In this document: positions 35,701 through 47,900 of the stretch, piece by piece
Layout of the letters: each line of letters starts with the position of its first letter
How positions within the stretch are numbered: position 1 is the first letter of the stretch
Origin: Actinostola sp. cb2023
Lineage: Eukaryota > Cnidaria > Anthozoa > Actiniaria > Actinostolidae
Direction of reading: 5' to 3'
Length of the DNA: 64,000 bases
Assembly (NCBI GenBank): GCA_033675265.1
Contig: JAUJYZ010001429.1
Span: forward strand, 287,313-351,312
Program-made: the position numbers and the translations under genes
The notes under the pieces: generated by a model
Told to the model about the DNA's origin: nothing
The model's database searches: none
The model's input: the letters and a program-made list of their open reading frames with translations, nothing else

Positions 35701-38700
35701 CACTGGCACCTTACCAACCACTTACTGACACCTTACCCACCACTTACTGACACTTTACTAACCACTTACTGACACCTTACCCACCACTCACTGGCACCTT
35801 ACCAACCACTCACTGGCACCTTACCCACCACTTACTGACACCTTGCCCACCACTTACTGACACCTTACCCACCACTTACTGACACTTTACTAACCACTTA
35901 CTGACACCTTACCAACCACTTACTGACACTTTACCCACCACTCACTGGCACCTTACCAACCACTCACTGGCACCTTACCCACCACTTACTGACACTTTAC
36001 TAACCACTTACTGACACCTTACCCACCACTCACTGGCACCTTACCAACCACTTACTGACACCTTACCCACCACTTACTGACACCTTGCCCACCACTTACT
36101 GACACCTTACCAACCACTTACTGACACTTTACTAACCACTTACTGACACCTTACCAACCACTTACTGACACTTTACCCACCACTCACTGGCACCTTACCA
36201 ACCACTCACTGGCACCTTACCAACCACTTACTGACACCTTACCCACCACTCACTGGCACCTTAGGGGTGGACCATTAGACTACTGATGGGGGGGTTGCAC
36301 GAATCCCAAAATAAATATCGAGCAAGCCTTTCCTAAGGAAAAAAAAAATCGCGCAACACATAAAGGAAGGGGGAAAAAATCGAGCAAGCAATGTAGCCGA
36401 TTTCAATATATAAATATTAAAAGACGATAAAGATCATTTGATTTTAATAATACACCAGACTCGTTCCTAGTCGTTACTTTAATACCGTGGAAAGGGAAGT
36501 AAACCGGACCGGAAAGAAACCGGAAAAAAACTGGAAAGTGCGCAAAGGCGCTTGGGAAGGTGGGGCGCAAAGGCGCACGGGAAGGAAGGAGAATTATGGA
36601 ATTTTTAAGAAGAGTCGAAACGTCTATTTATTAAAGTTTTGTGGACATTAGAAGTTGGCTGCCTTCAACTCTCTCCTACATTATTTAAGATACAGCCATT
36701 CTGGCCATTCTGGCTGCTATGAAATATATCAAATGTATACTACAACGTTTCTGCAATCACTCAATTGCAGAAACGTTGTATTATTTTTTTTAGTACATTT
36801 TGTATTTATACTGAAATATCTAATAAGATGCAAAATGTTATTCATGCTAAAATACAACTGTTTCAACACAAAATAGTGCTGAAAACTATTGTGTTGCCCT
36901 TGCTGGATGCGATACTAATCTAAAATTGATGATTATGATATATTAGAAGATAATAAGTGATGTTTCACACTTTGTATCTCTGTCATTAGACTTGTATCTC
37001 ATTAGATATTTGTATAAATGTATACTTACTTAACAACCTTTCTGCAATCGAGTGTATATAAAATATATACAAAATAGATAGATATAAATATATATATATA
37101 TAAATCTTAAAAAGATAGATAGATATAAATAGATATAAATAGATAGATTCAAATGAAGCTTGTTATCCGTGTTGCTAGAGTGCTCTATACTGTACAGTAG
37201 AGCGGTTATACATATAGTAATGATTTGGATGCGTTTACTCTTTGACTTCCATGGTTTATTACATACAATACTGTTTCGTACAGGTCGCGGTGTTATTGCG
37301 AACCTGCACTCTTCAGTGCATAAACCAGAGTGATTTGGATAGAACATTACAACAACATGTCTTTTCTAATTATCTTAAATTCCTCAAAAGGTATTTGTCC
37401 TTGTGTCTGCATTTGCTAACTAGTTCGTTCCGCTTGTTTAAGGACGCCGCCTTTGGGTTACTAATAATAAAGTACTTCTCGCAAATACCAGAGAGATTTG
37501 GATAGAACACTTACTGACACCTTATATAAATAGATAGATATAAATATATATATATATAAATCTTAAAAAGGAATCTTAGTTTCCTTTTAGAAACAGTAAC
37601 AATAGTAAGTATTAAATATTTTCTTGATTGAACATAATTATTATTCAGTTATTGGCCATAAGACGGCACTATAAATTCGCGCAGCTAGAGTTATATTGAG
37701 AGCCAGTTAAAGCTGAACTGGGTCCCACTAGACAAACGCCGGCAAAAACAAAAAGCTCTCATGATGTTTAAATCCCTCCACCAACTAACCCCAACGTACC
37801 TACACGAAATGTTCATTCCTCGTAGCACAGAATATAATCTTAGAAATTCTGACAGAAAACTTGCAATACCCAAGCCACACACAAATTATCGAAAACGTAG
37901 TTTTAGCTACAGTGGGGCTCAAATATGGAATAACTTACCATCGCGGATCAGAAATATTGACTCTATTGGGCAATTTAAAAGGGAAATAAACCGAATACTC
38001 TGAACATCAGATTCCCACACGGCAATCATGTAAATCAGTATGCAGTAATAGTACGCATATATTTTTAATTTTTATCTATATCACTACTTATATTGTTATG
38101 TTACTGATGATTTTACCGTGTTTAAATAAACTATATGTATGTATGTATGTATGTTAATGCAAAAATTTTGTAAGGTAAACTTATAAATTTATAAACTTGA
38201 GGGAAAAAAATATCGTGCAAGGTCAAGGTCCTTGAAAAAAATAACGTGCAGAGCTAGGAGCAAAGAAAAAAAAATCGAGCAGCCAAAATTCGTGCAACCC
38301 CCCCATCAATAATCTAATGGTCCACCCCTTACCAACCACTGGCACCTTACCAACCACTTACTGACACCTTACCAACCACTTACTGACACCTTACCCACCA
38401 CTTACTGACACCTTACCCACCACTCACTGGCACCTTACCAACCACTGGCACCTTACCAACCACTTACTGACACCTTACCAACCACTCACTGGCACCTTAC
38501 CAACTACTTACTGACACCTTACCCACCACTCACTGGCACCTTACCAACCACTCACTGGCACCTTACCAACCACTTACTGACACCTTACCCACCACTCACT
38601 GGCACCTTACCAACTACTTACTGGTATTTTACCCACCACTTCCTGACACCTTACCAACCACTTCCTGACACCTTACCAACCACTTCCTGACACAATTTAC

Positions 38701-41700
38701 TAACCACTTACTGACACCTTACCCACCACTTACTGACACGTCACCAACCACTTACTGACACAATTGGAACGTCAACTTTTAATTTTAGCCCATTGAGATC
38801 CGTGAAGATGTTCCAGACAGAAAAGAAAAGGTGGACCACCTTGGGGTATTTCTTCAGGCAACGGTAAAATAAACTTATGGCTTTTGCTACAAATTCAGTG
38901 GTAGTAATTATTATAATATTTATTGTTGTTCCAACTATAATGTGAATCATCTTTCATTGACTACCAACATTCTAGGAGGATCTTGATTACGTTTCTGCTT
39001 TGGAATCTGGAAGGTATGATGGTTGAACTGTGAAATATTTGCAATAGATCTGATGTAAATATATAATAATAATAAGTACTACCGTAAAGTTCCGAAAGTA
39101 GCGATGTCGTTACTTTCGGATTTAGCAACCTTAGGTAACTGCTACTTTCGGGTGGTCGCTACTTTTGGGGTGCTAAAATCGTTAACGTTTAGGAGCCATA
39201 CCTGCATGTACCTTAAACGACATTGTGTACGATATTTTAACCAACAAACAAATATTCACAAGATCTAGAACGTATTTTATTATAATGACTATTTCTTTTG
39301 TTACATTATTTTGCTTATCAGTACTGTAGCAGTAAAGACAGTAAATGTTCTGGCTCTTTACATACTGTTTGCTAGTGCTGTTCGTCATCTAATCTAATCA
39401 TTGCTCTAGAGGAGGATCGCTACTTTCGGGGGGATCGCTACTTTCGGGGGGTCGTTACTTTCAGGGTTTGTTAGCAAGCATCAATTTTTACTGTTACTTT
39501 CGGGGGGTCGCTACTTTCGGGGGCTCGCTACTTTTGGAACTTTATGGTATATACAATATGAGTGGCCGATCTGTATGGGTGAAAATCCAAGTTAAAGTTG
39601 AATGCAAATGAGGACGAATCTCTTGCCGATTTACAGATGTCTGCTACGCTTATGATTTCTATTGTATTTCCCTCATTAATTATTCATGAATTCGATAACA
39701 TTAATTATAATAGATTAGCCTTGTCCTTTATAATAATTTAATTATAATAAAGATTTTATTTCATGAGGGTGTGAACACTAATAAACTTGTAGCCCTCAAC
39801 TACAGATTAACTTCAAATCACATCATTCCTTGGAACTGCTCATCAGAGAAAAGCTGTTTTTCGATGCTATGCTATCATATATATAGCAAGACATGCATGT
39901 ACATGTACATACCATTTACATGACTGTGTCTTAGCAGTATTAAATAAATAAATATTTTTAGACTTGTGTGCCGTGACATTGGAGGCTCGGATCCAGAACG
40001 AATGGCAGCACCTAATGTTGCAAAATATGTCTCTCAAGTATTTCATGGAACAGCAGTTAAGGTCAGGAATACTTCAACTCTTTCAAAACACTGAATTTGT
40101 TAGTTAACATAACAAATTTATTTGTTCTGCACAGGTTTCCATAACTCATGTTGATTCTATTGAGAAAGACTATCCATTGATGGCAGCTGTTAACCGTGCA
40201 GCTAAAGGTAAATACAGTTGAACCTCTTAATTGAAGCAAACAGTTTTTGACAAAGAAAATCAAAGTGGTCACTAAATAGAGAAGGGAGTGTCACAATGGG
40301 CCAGTTGGTTGGTCTGGAGGGGTTTAACCATATTTTTATGTGCTAGTGTCTTATAACTACAGACATGTATAATGAACATTTTGTATTTTTAGGAATAAAA
40401 AGGCACCAAGGAAGACTTATCCAGCTTGAGTATGTTGGAGAAGGAACAATTGACCAGACATTACTTCTCGTTGGAAAGGTATGTACATCATAAATTATCT
40501 CTTTTCAGCTTCGCAATGAAATTTCTGTCATATTTTACATTGTACTTTGTAGGGAATCACCTATGACACTGGTGGAGCAGACATCAAAGCAGGAGGTGTC
40601 ATGGCTGGAATGCATAGGTAAGAACAAGTTGTTGATCGACCTACATGTATGTTTAAAGTGCCTATCACCCCTGTGAGATTGTTTTAAAAATCTATTCAAT
40701 ATAAGCTGAATAGTTGGTGGGTTCAGTATTTTGTGATTTGAACCTTGCGTTTGTGAGTTATAGAGGTTTGAAATCTCAATATGCAAATTTGATGACGTCA
40801 ACCCAGGAATTTGCCATTTGATAACTTATTTAGACTTTTTCAAGAAGAGCTTATTTTTTGAAATGGGGAAAAAGTTATAAAATCATTTATAAAGACTGTG
40901 AAAATATTATGTAAGTTTTCAAATGTCAATAATCAGCACAAGGGCGTTTTTGTATAATAAATGAAGTCTTAGTAGACGTCATCAAATTTGCATATTGAGA
41001 TTTCAAACCTCTATAACTCATAAACGCAAGGTTCAAATCACAAAATACTGAACCCACCAACTATTCAGATTATATTGAATAGATTTTTAAAACAATCTCA
41101 CAGGGGTGATAGGCACTTTAAAATCTCATACTTCTACATGTCACCCTTTGTTTAACTAGATGCACATGTATGTCTGTACCTATTAGTAGTTCTCTTCAAT
41201 CTCACCCCTTTTTTTCAGAGATAAATGTGGAGCATCTGCTGTTGCAGGATTTTTTCAGGTATGTCTTAATTCTGTCAGGCAGCCATTTGACAAATTCAAA
41301 AATTATGATCTATCACAATGTACATGGACATACTGTAGGTCCTTGCCAAGCTCAAGCCAAAAGGCATCAAAGTCCTTGGCAAACTGGCCATGGTTCGTAA
41401 CAGTGTTGGTTCAGGTACATGTAGGCATCATTGTATAAGCAGCATAATATATATAACACCAGTTACATAACATTTACTTAGGACCTTTTCACATGTTTAG
41501 CTGTTGATAGCCATAAATGACAAAGATGTGTTCTATCTTTGACAATGAATAGGAATAATAGATATCTTTGTTTTACAGAATGCTATGTGTCTGATGAGAT
41601 CATCACTTCAGCTGCTGGAGTCCGCATTAGAGTTGGCAACACTGACGCAGAAGGCAGGATGGTCATGGCAGATCCTTTGCACTACTCTAAGAAGGAGGTT

Positions 41701-43704
41701 ATGAGATCAACTATTACATGGACTCTTTTTGATAGTAAATTTGAATTTCAATTCCATTGGAGTTGGACGTAGTGGAGTGGAATGCATGGAGCTGATGAGC
41801 AGAGAGAACATTAATAAGCAAATTGGAACACTAGAACATTGCCTTATTATTTTGAATGACAAAGAACAAAACAGCTGCTCTGACAATATTAATAAAGTTC
41901 TTCTGTTGTCTTTACTGCAGGCACTGAATGAGATAAACCCACACATTATCACCATAGCAACACTGACAGGCCATGCTGTTGTTACTGTGGGGGAAGGCTA
42001 CAGTGTGAGTAATAACATGTAATAATTTGTTGTGTTTTGTCAAGTGTAAATAGCGACTTGGAAAAATAAATCTGAGTCCCAGATGGGATATGAACCCACA
42101 ACCAAATCCCATCGCTGGGAATCGTTTATCAAACAATGACTAATTTAATATTATTAGGATATATTACCTATCTTGTCTTATCCTGAGGAGTTATGTACAC
42201 TATGATTATAGGGGAATGTTGTGAGACTACTACTGTATGTTGTATATGATACCAGTATGACTGGGAAAAACCTACATGGAACAGACATAACCTAGCTTAA
42301 ATTCAAGATTAATTTTGTTGACATTAGGGAACGAATATGATACCTGCAGGATATTAATTCTTGACTAATGAATCCTGGAGATATCCTTTTGTTTCTTAGA
42401 TTGTAATGGACAATGGACCTGCAGCCAAGAAGAAATTTGCTAAGAAAATACAAGCAGGTTTGTGATATCTACCGATCTCTAGTGTATATCTTTCTCTCTT
42501 TTTATCCTAGTTTCTCTCCTCTCCCCTTCTTCTCCCTCTGGCCTTTGTTATCCAAATGCAAATGGTAATTGATTATTTAGTCATCAAACGTTCTTCTATG
42601 ATCATATGACACAAAGTGATTGTTCTTCTGTCTTGCAGCTGGACATGCAATGGGTGATCCATTTGAGATTTCAACCATTCGTAGAGAGGTATAAGGTGCA
42701 ACCCATCCTTTTTAAAATACTTAAAAGTATTGAAAGTACATTTTTGCAAACATTTTCACTACGATCACAATTATACTTACAATGAAACTAGGTACTTTTA
42801 TAAAAACAAATGAACAAGCAACCAAACATTTAGGAGAACAAGCCCTTAGAAAACCATTTCTTTTCAGGACTACAACTTTGCAAAAGGAAAGTCTGAATAC
42901 GAAGATGTGCTTCAGTGCAACAACCAGCCCTCGTCAAGAACACCCCGTGGACATCAGTTCCCTGGGGCTTTCCTCATAAGAGCATCAGGACTTGACAAGG
43001 TAGTGCAAAACCAGTTTCAATACCCTTTCTTAATCCTTTATAGTTCCTGAAGATGATCTCCTTAGGTTTAGTGTGAATTGGAAAGTGTTGTCTTTGCATG
43101 GTGCCAATGCTTCTTGTGTTGCCCATATCTTGTCCAACTCAATCTCCCAACACCTTCCTCTCTTCCAGTCCGAAAATCTCTGTACAGGGATATATTTTCA
43201 GTTATAGGTTTTCATTTGAGATTAATCTGCCCCTTATTAAGGGTGCATTCGATCGACTCTATTCCAGAATAGGAATACACGGAATAAACACTTGGATGCT
43301 TTTATTTCAGCACATTTAAAATTCCAAATTGTTCCTTGTAACTTTATTATGATACAAACAAAGGAATCATTTCATTTTAGAGTGGACAGTAGCTGCACGA
43401 CAGCAATTTAGGGATGTTATTCTGTGTATTCCTATTCTGGAATAAGGTCAATCGAACTCACCCTAAGTATTTTGTATGTTGGCTCTTATTAAGTTGGATC
43501 TTCAGGTCATCATGAAATGTCAGTATTTAACAAACAGTATTGTTTTTGCAGCATGGCATTGATTCAGACCAGCCCATTCCCTACTCACACATAGATATTG
43601 CAGCTTCAAGTGGCCCCTTCCCTGGAGTACCATCAGGCTCACCAGTTGTTGCCTTGGCAGAATATTTCTTGAGACAACCTAAACAGGACTGCTGCTGTCA
43701 TTAA
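29775..43704 (+). CDS. M17 leucyl aminopeptidase family protein (W07G4.4-like), complete
   Basis: Nineteen exons, all with consistent GT-AG and phase: 29775-29800, 31357-31492, 31750-31812, 31925-32007, 32247-32355, 38789-38863, 38976-39013, 39962-40061, 40135-40207, 40393-40478, 40553-40617, 41219-41258, 41339-41414, 41579-41697, 41921-42004, 42400-42457, 42639-42688, 42868-42999 and 43552-43704. They total 1566 bases (521 residues), close to C. elegans W07G4.4. The C-terminal half holds the M17 signature: VGKGITYDTGGADIK, then MHRDKCGASAVAGFF and VGNTDAEGRMVMADPL. The Lys, three Asp and Glu that bind two metals in this family are all present, so an active cytosolic peptidase is likely. The N-terminal half is the usual non-catalytic domain. 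The protein ends QDCCCH. No signal peptide is seen. Confidence 0.93.
30187..30480. repeat. Fold-back element in aminopeptidase intron 1
   Basis: The ends TACAGTCATTTGGAAAAATT and AATTTTTGCAAATGACTGTA are imperfect inverted repeats continuing inward through GGCCGC, ATATCAATATATCAATATAT and CGGGTGCATTATGGGTAATT. Arms are about 95 bp. No coding signal. Confidence 0.85.
30950..31320. repeat. (GTCA)n microsatellite, degenerate
   Basis: GTCA tetramers run with interruptions such as ATTCAGCCA and GTCTGTCAATCCATCA, ending about 35 bp before exon 2 of the aminopeptidase gene. Length polymorphism here could alter the spacing to the splice acceptor. Confidence 0.9.
32430..34317. repeat. Hairpin-ended repeat, long copy, in intron 5
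   Basis: It begins with the hairpin CGGGCCCTTCCGAAGGAAGC and ends AAGCCCGAGTATACGCTCAT then TGAGCGTCTTGTT. Two shorter relatives lie at 55,231-55,993 and 55,995-56,678 with the same ends and shared interior (ATCGTATCGAGTTTCAAGAT). Inside, inverted copies of the end (AGACGCTCAATGAGCGTA at 33,511 and a variant at 33,762) show nesting. Family unknown. Confidence 0.7.
34796..36263. repeat. 23-bp minisatellite, left part, intron 5
   Basis: More than 60 copies of a 23-bp unit close to ACCACTTACTGACACCTTAC plus CMA. Variant units (CACTCACTGGCACC; CACTTTACTAA) recur in a fixed order, giving a higher-order pattern. The array is split by the element at 36,264-38,328. Confidence 0.95.
36264..38328. mobile_element. 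2.06-kb TIR element (PIF/Harbinger-like termini) inserted in the minisatellite
   Basis: The left end GGGGTGGACCATTAGACTAC then GATGGGGGGGTTGCACGAAT is mirrored by the right end ATTCGTGCAACCCCCCCATC then AATCTAATGGTCCACCCC. TTA flanks both sides (36261-36263 and 38329-38331) and the minisatellite resumes exactly afterwards, so this is a clean insertion. A 3-bp TTA duplication and a GGG start fit PIF/Harbinger. No transposase was seen; the interior is AT-rich filler with a LINE fragment, so the copy is non-autonomous. Confidence 0.82.
37650..38155 (+). mobile_element. 5'-truncated non-LTR retrotransposon (LINE) tail
   Basis: The frame 37,700-38,003 gives the C-terminal tail typical of LINE ORF2: WVPLDKRRQKQKALMMFKSL, then YNLRNSDRKLAIPKPHTNYR, then SFSYSGAQIWNNLPSR, with a stop at 38,001-38,003. 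Just upstream RAARVILRA appears in another frame, so the copy is also broken. It ends with TTTAAATAAAC and an ATGT repeat tail. It lies inside the TIR element and presumably inserted into it. Confidence 0.85.
38332..38760. repeat. 23-bp minisatellite, right part
   Basis: Continuation of the array interrupted at 36,264, with more degenerate units at the right edge. It ends about 30 bp before exon 6 of the aminopeptidase gene. Confidence 0.93.
39080..39549. mobile_element. 470-bp fold-back element in intron 7
   Basis: The ends TACCGTAAAGTTCCGAAAGT and ACTTTTGGAACTTTATGGTA are inverted repeats. Inside the right arm, CGCTACTTTCGGGGGG is repeated four to five times. It lies between aminopeptidase exons 7 and 8. 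Confidence 0.8.
40653..41121. mobile_element. 469-bp fold-back element in intron 11
   Basis: Arms of about 150 bp start TTAAAGTGCCTATCACCCCT and end AGGGGTGATAGGCACTTTAA. Inner parts include AATATGCAAATTTGATGACG and its complement. No coding capacity. Confidence 0.88.
42058..42135 (-). repeat. Likely tRNA-derived SINE fragment, in intron 15
   Basis: The minus strand carries GGTTGTGGGTTCATATCCCA, a B-box-like segment, followed by TCTGGGACTCAGATTTATTT, a common junction in invertebrate tRNA-derived SINEs. The A-box half is not clear. Confidence 0.45.
43241..43464. mobile_element. 224-bp MITE in the last intron
   Basis: The left end GGGTGCATTCGATCGACTCT then ATTCCAGAATAGGAATACAC is mirrored by the right end GTGTATTCCTATTCTGGAAT then AAGGTCAATCGAACTCACCC. 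Interior is non-coding. Confidence 0.8.
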
Positions 43705-43948
43705 ATTAAACCAGTTCAACTAATGTAGACTCAAACCGGATTACCCATGCTCAAACCTGTTTTGATCCCCAATTAAATAATAATAGTTGCCAATCATTGT
43801 AAAAGGCCTGGTGAAGTAAATGTAGTCAACATGTTACATTGTAGCGGGCCCTAAAATAGATGATGAAGCATTGATGATATAAAAGACTAACAAATTAGGA
43901 TTGTAAAATGTCTGCTTATCCGAGGGTTCCAGAGTACTGTAGCACCTT

Positions 43949-43954
43949 AATAAA
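43949..43954 (+). terminator. Polyadenylation signal of the aminopeptidase gene
   Basis: AATAAA about 245 bp after the stop codon, the first canonical hexamer that is well placed. Confidence 0.5.
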
Positions 43955-44937
43955 AGGTTCATGAATAGCTGTATCTATTGGTCTCTCAAACTTCCATCTG
44001 CTGACAGTGGGAAATATAAAGAATATTGTATAGAGACAGTGTATCAGGGGTGAGTTCATGGGATGGGGGTGGGGCAGTTACAGCTCCCTCCACCTGTTTC
44101 TCTCTGTAGTTTCTCAACCTCTCTTTGAAAAACATCCTGCATTTGCACATGTATTCTGTACGGGTGTAGAGACAAAAGTACTGCATATTTGAAAGAGGTT
44201 TCAAAGAGACAAATACTTTGTGGGGAAGGAGAATTTTGCAGTGACCAGAACAGAATAATGACTATTAACAATGAAAGTTTCAAATTTAATTAATACGATG
44301 CTGGTACATTTGTCACAAAAATACAGCTTCAACATTTAGATATTTCAAACCCTTTATGAATAATAATATTTGTCTCTGAGAAACTATTTTGGTCTCAATT
44401 CCCCTCTAAACCCCTTAAGCCCCGGCCAGATAAGAAACCGTGACCAACCTAGAAACACCTTGACTATTGGACAACAAAAACAAAAAAGTTTGAACATTTC
44501 ATGGAAACTGAAAGTATATTGTTTCATGAGACTTCTAAAAAAGTATATTTTTAGTGTTACATTTCTTTGCAGGGCAAGAACTTAGGAAGTTTGTAAAGTG
44601 TCATGCTGTTATGCCACGTGGTTATTAAAAGCTGTACAAAAACAGCTGACATAAAAGTGGTCAGCCACACATTAAAAACAACCCAGTTTGCATGCTGTAG
44701 TTTGCCATTCACAAAAAGTCTTACTGGTGGCGGACCAGATATAGTGATAGAATTCGATCCTTTATATTGAAACATCCAATTTTCATTCAAGGAATTCTGT
44801 GACTGAGTCCACAGTCTCTGGAAAAGTCATACTAAATCACAAAAATAAAATACATCCACACTCGTCTTCCTTTTTATATCACTTCATAATATTGGATCAT
44901 GTTGAAGGAATAGGTAGGTACTAGCAAGGGGATGATA

Positions 44938-47900
44938 TTAGTCGTCTGACATAGAGGCAGATCTGCCTGTTGATCCAACTGAACTTGTCCTGGACATGGA
45001 ACGGGTCCTTAATGTTGGAACTAAAAAGTCAAAGAAAAGGATAAACATCAGTTATGTCATAATTTCCATGCAATTGAAGGGCTCCCTGCAAGAACAACGT
45101 AAGTGATCTCTGATCAAAATCTAAATTCTCCTTGAGATTCTTTGAATTTCAAAGGAGAAATTGGGTCAAGTCGCTTACTGTTCTTGCAGGAACCCCTTCA
45201 ATTTCATTATATGCCAAAGAAAATTGGTGAATTATGATTGGTCAATTAGTGGTCCATAACAAGGATAAATAAACGAAATTTGGCAAATGTTGAACTTTTC
45301 CTTGTAGATCATAGCTGGTTTGATAGAATGCGAGCTGTGATGATAGGAAACCTTTCTAGTGCTTGATTTTTTTAGTAGCGAATAAAACCATCATTTTGGT
45401 GTGTATTTACCTGCACAAGCCATATAATAACATCCCATAAGTGAAAAAACTTGGTCCATAACTTACAGTATGTATGGACGGACCTCACACTCGGTTAATA
45501 AGTGTATGCGAAGCACTCACCTAAGCCAAGGCCTTGTATGAAGAGCAACAGTCCCTCTGACATTGTGTCAGGCTGGATGTGTCGAGGTGAAATCATCAAG
45601 TTAGTAAAATTGCACAAACGATTTATATGAATACTCAAATTCCAGTACTAACCTTCTCCTCAAGTACACTTGCTCCACAATCAGGTTTGAGAATACTGTA
45701 CTTCTTCCTGTCATATTCACTTAGTGCATGAAAGAATTGTTCCTACAAGAAAAATAGAAAAAATTGTATTCAAGGTAGTATAAATTAGTACACCTGTACA
45801 ATGTACAGGCAGCTGGTATATAGCTAATTGCATAATCGTTGTCAGGTTGAAAATCATGAAAGCTATGACCACAAGAATTCTGGGAAATTAAAACTCTCAA
45901 ATAACATCGTTTATAAATCATTGACCTTTTTATCCAGACTTGTAGGATCTTAGTTAAATAGCTCATATACCTTCAAAACTATGAGATCATTGAATATATC
46001 TGTATGTAATGTGGCTCATGAACTGATTTCCCATCCATCCTTGCGGTCTCAGCTTCTATGCTTTATGATTTCCAACCCGACAACGATTATGCAATTAGCT
46101 ATATAGATACCAGTACATGTACATACACCTATTTCAAAAAACGTTGGCATCTGAAATCTGAATCTGTGACCTAAAAAACACTCGTAGCCACACTATCAAT
46201 GCAGTTCTTCGCCTAAAGGTTGTCGCATATTCCAGGAATTACAAAATAGATCACAACTCATACATTGTACCTACAATAATAATAAAGTTCTTGTGCATTA
46301 CAATCCCTCTTGGTCACAGATTTCAGATGCCAACGTTTTTTTGAAATAGGTACATGTATATCTAAGGTAGTCTAACCAGCTTACAAATAATTGCCAGATA
46401 TTTTATGGTTTTGACTGGTGAACACTCCTCTGGCCATTGGATGACCTGACTGGGATCTTCTGCTACATGTACCACCGGTACATGTATACTGGTAATAATT
46501 TTATATGAATGTTAGAAGCATTCTCTCTCAGACTTACTGAAAGCTCTTTGTGTACAGAATGTTCTCCTGTTACAACCATCACATGTGCAGTAGTCCTGTC
46601 AACCAACACAAATGAATACAATATAATGGTGGTTTATAAACATAAAATCTCACAAAAAAGTCATGATTTAGTATTTTCACAACTTTCATTTATAACTAGT
46701 AGCAGTAATTTGTGTTTTTACTCAAGTGTAAGTTGGCACTGCAATGGAGAAGTTGTTGTATCCTAACTTACGAGATGGTTTTGTCCTTGATACATGCCTT
46801 GGCTTCCTTAATGATGTCAATACGTCTAAGAATAGAATAACACAGCAGTCACTTAGATTGGATATACATTGTATATCAGTTTAACATTTACAGTGCTCTT
46901 CACTGAAGAACTTGCTTCCCATGTGAATTCGGAAATTTGTTGGTATTGAAATAATAAGTTTGCATCAATAATCGTAATTCAAAACTTCTTCAGGGAGAGA
47001 ACTACTTTGCAAATTGAGTGGACTACAATAATTACAACACATTTCTGAATTCACACAGGAAGCTTGAATTGTCTGCGAGGCTTAATACTTTACTAACATC
47101 CAAACAAACTTTGGAACCCACTTATCAAAAGTTATGTATAAAAGTTATGCAAGTACATGTATAAGAAAATATTTAGTCCCAATGAAAGTCATTTACTTAC
47201 TCCATGTAGGACTTGAGGAAGGCGGCCAAGTTATGGGGGTTGATATTCTTCTTCATTTCCTCCACAAAGTTGTTCATAAGGTCTTGGCTGGGTTTGCCAG
47301 ATTTCTGGTCATAACAAACAAAATGTACATACAATGTAAATAAACCAGCTACAACCTGGACATCCATACATTCACTAGATTTCTAGAAACGGGGATTGAA
47401 TTCTCCATCTAGCCAATACATACCCTTTCAAAGTGATGGTACCTAAGGTAATTAGCTGTGCCATCAGTGAAGCCCTTTGCATTCAGCTGCCAGGATTTCA
47501 TCTGAAATAACACAATATACAGAACCTTTAAATCAGTACCACAATCAAACGAATTACCAGTGTTCACATACATGTACACAGTCATCATCATCATCTTCTG
47601 AAATCTAAAAGTACCAACAGTACAATACTCTTTTGCCTGGCTGATTTTGTTTACAATTTACAACCAATGTTTCTATAGATTCATGAGCCGTCTACTTCCT
47701 AGGGCAAGACTTTACACTTTCACATTGCCTCAATTAACCCAGGTACAAAATGTATAATATTTGTGAATTGTGAATTGTAGGGTAAACCTAACTAAGGTAA
47801 AGACACATGATGCAACATTGCAATAATCTCATGACTTCTTAAGATTTGCATTGTACTTCAATAAGTTGGTAACAATAACTGCAGAGATTAAACACAAGCT

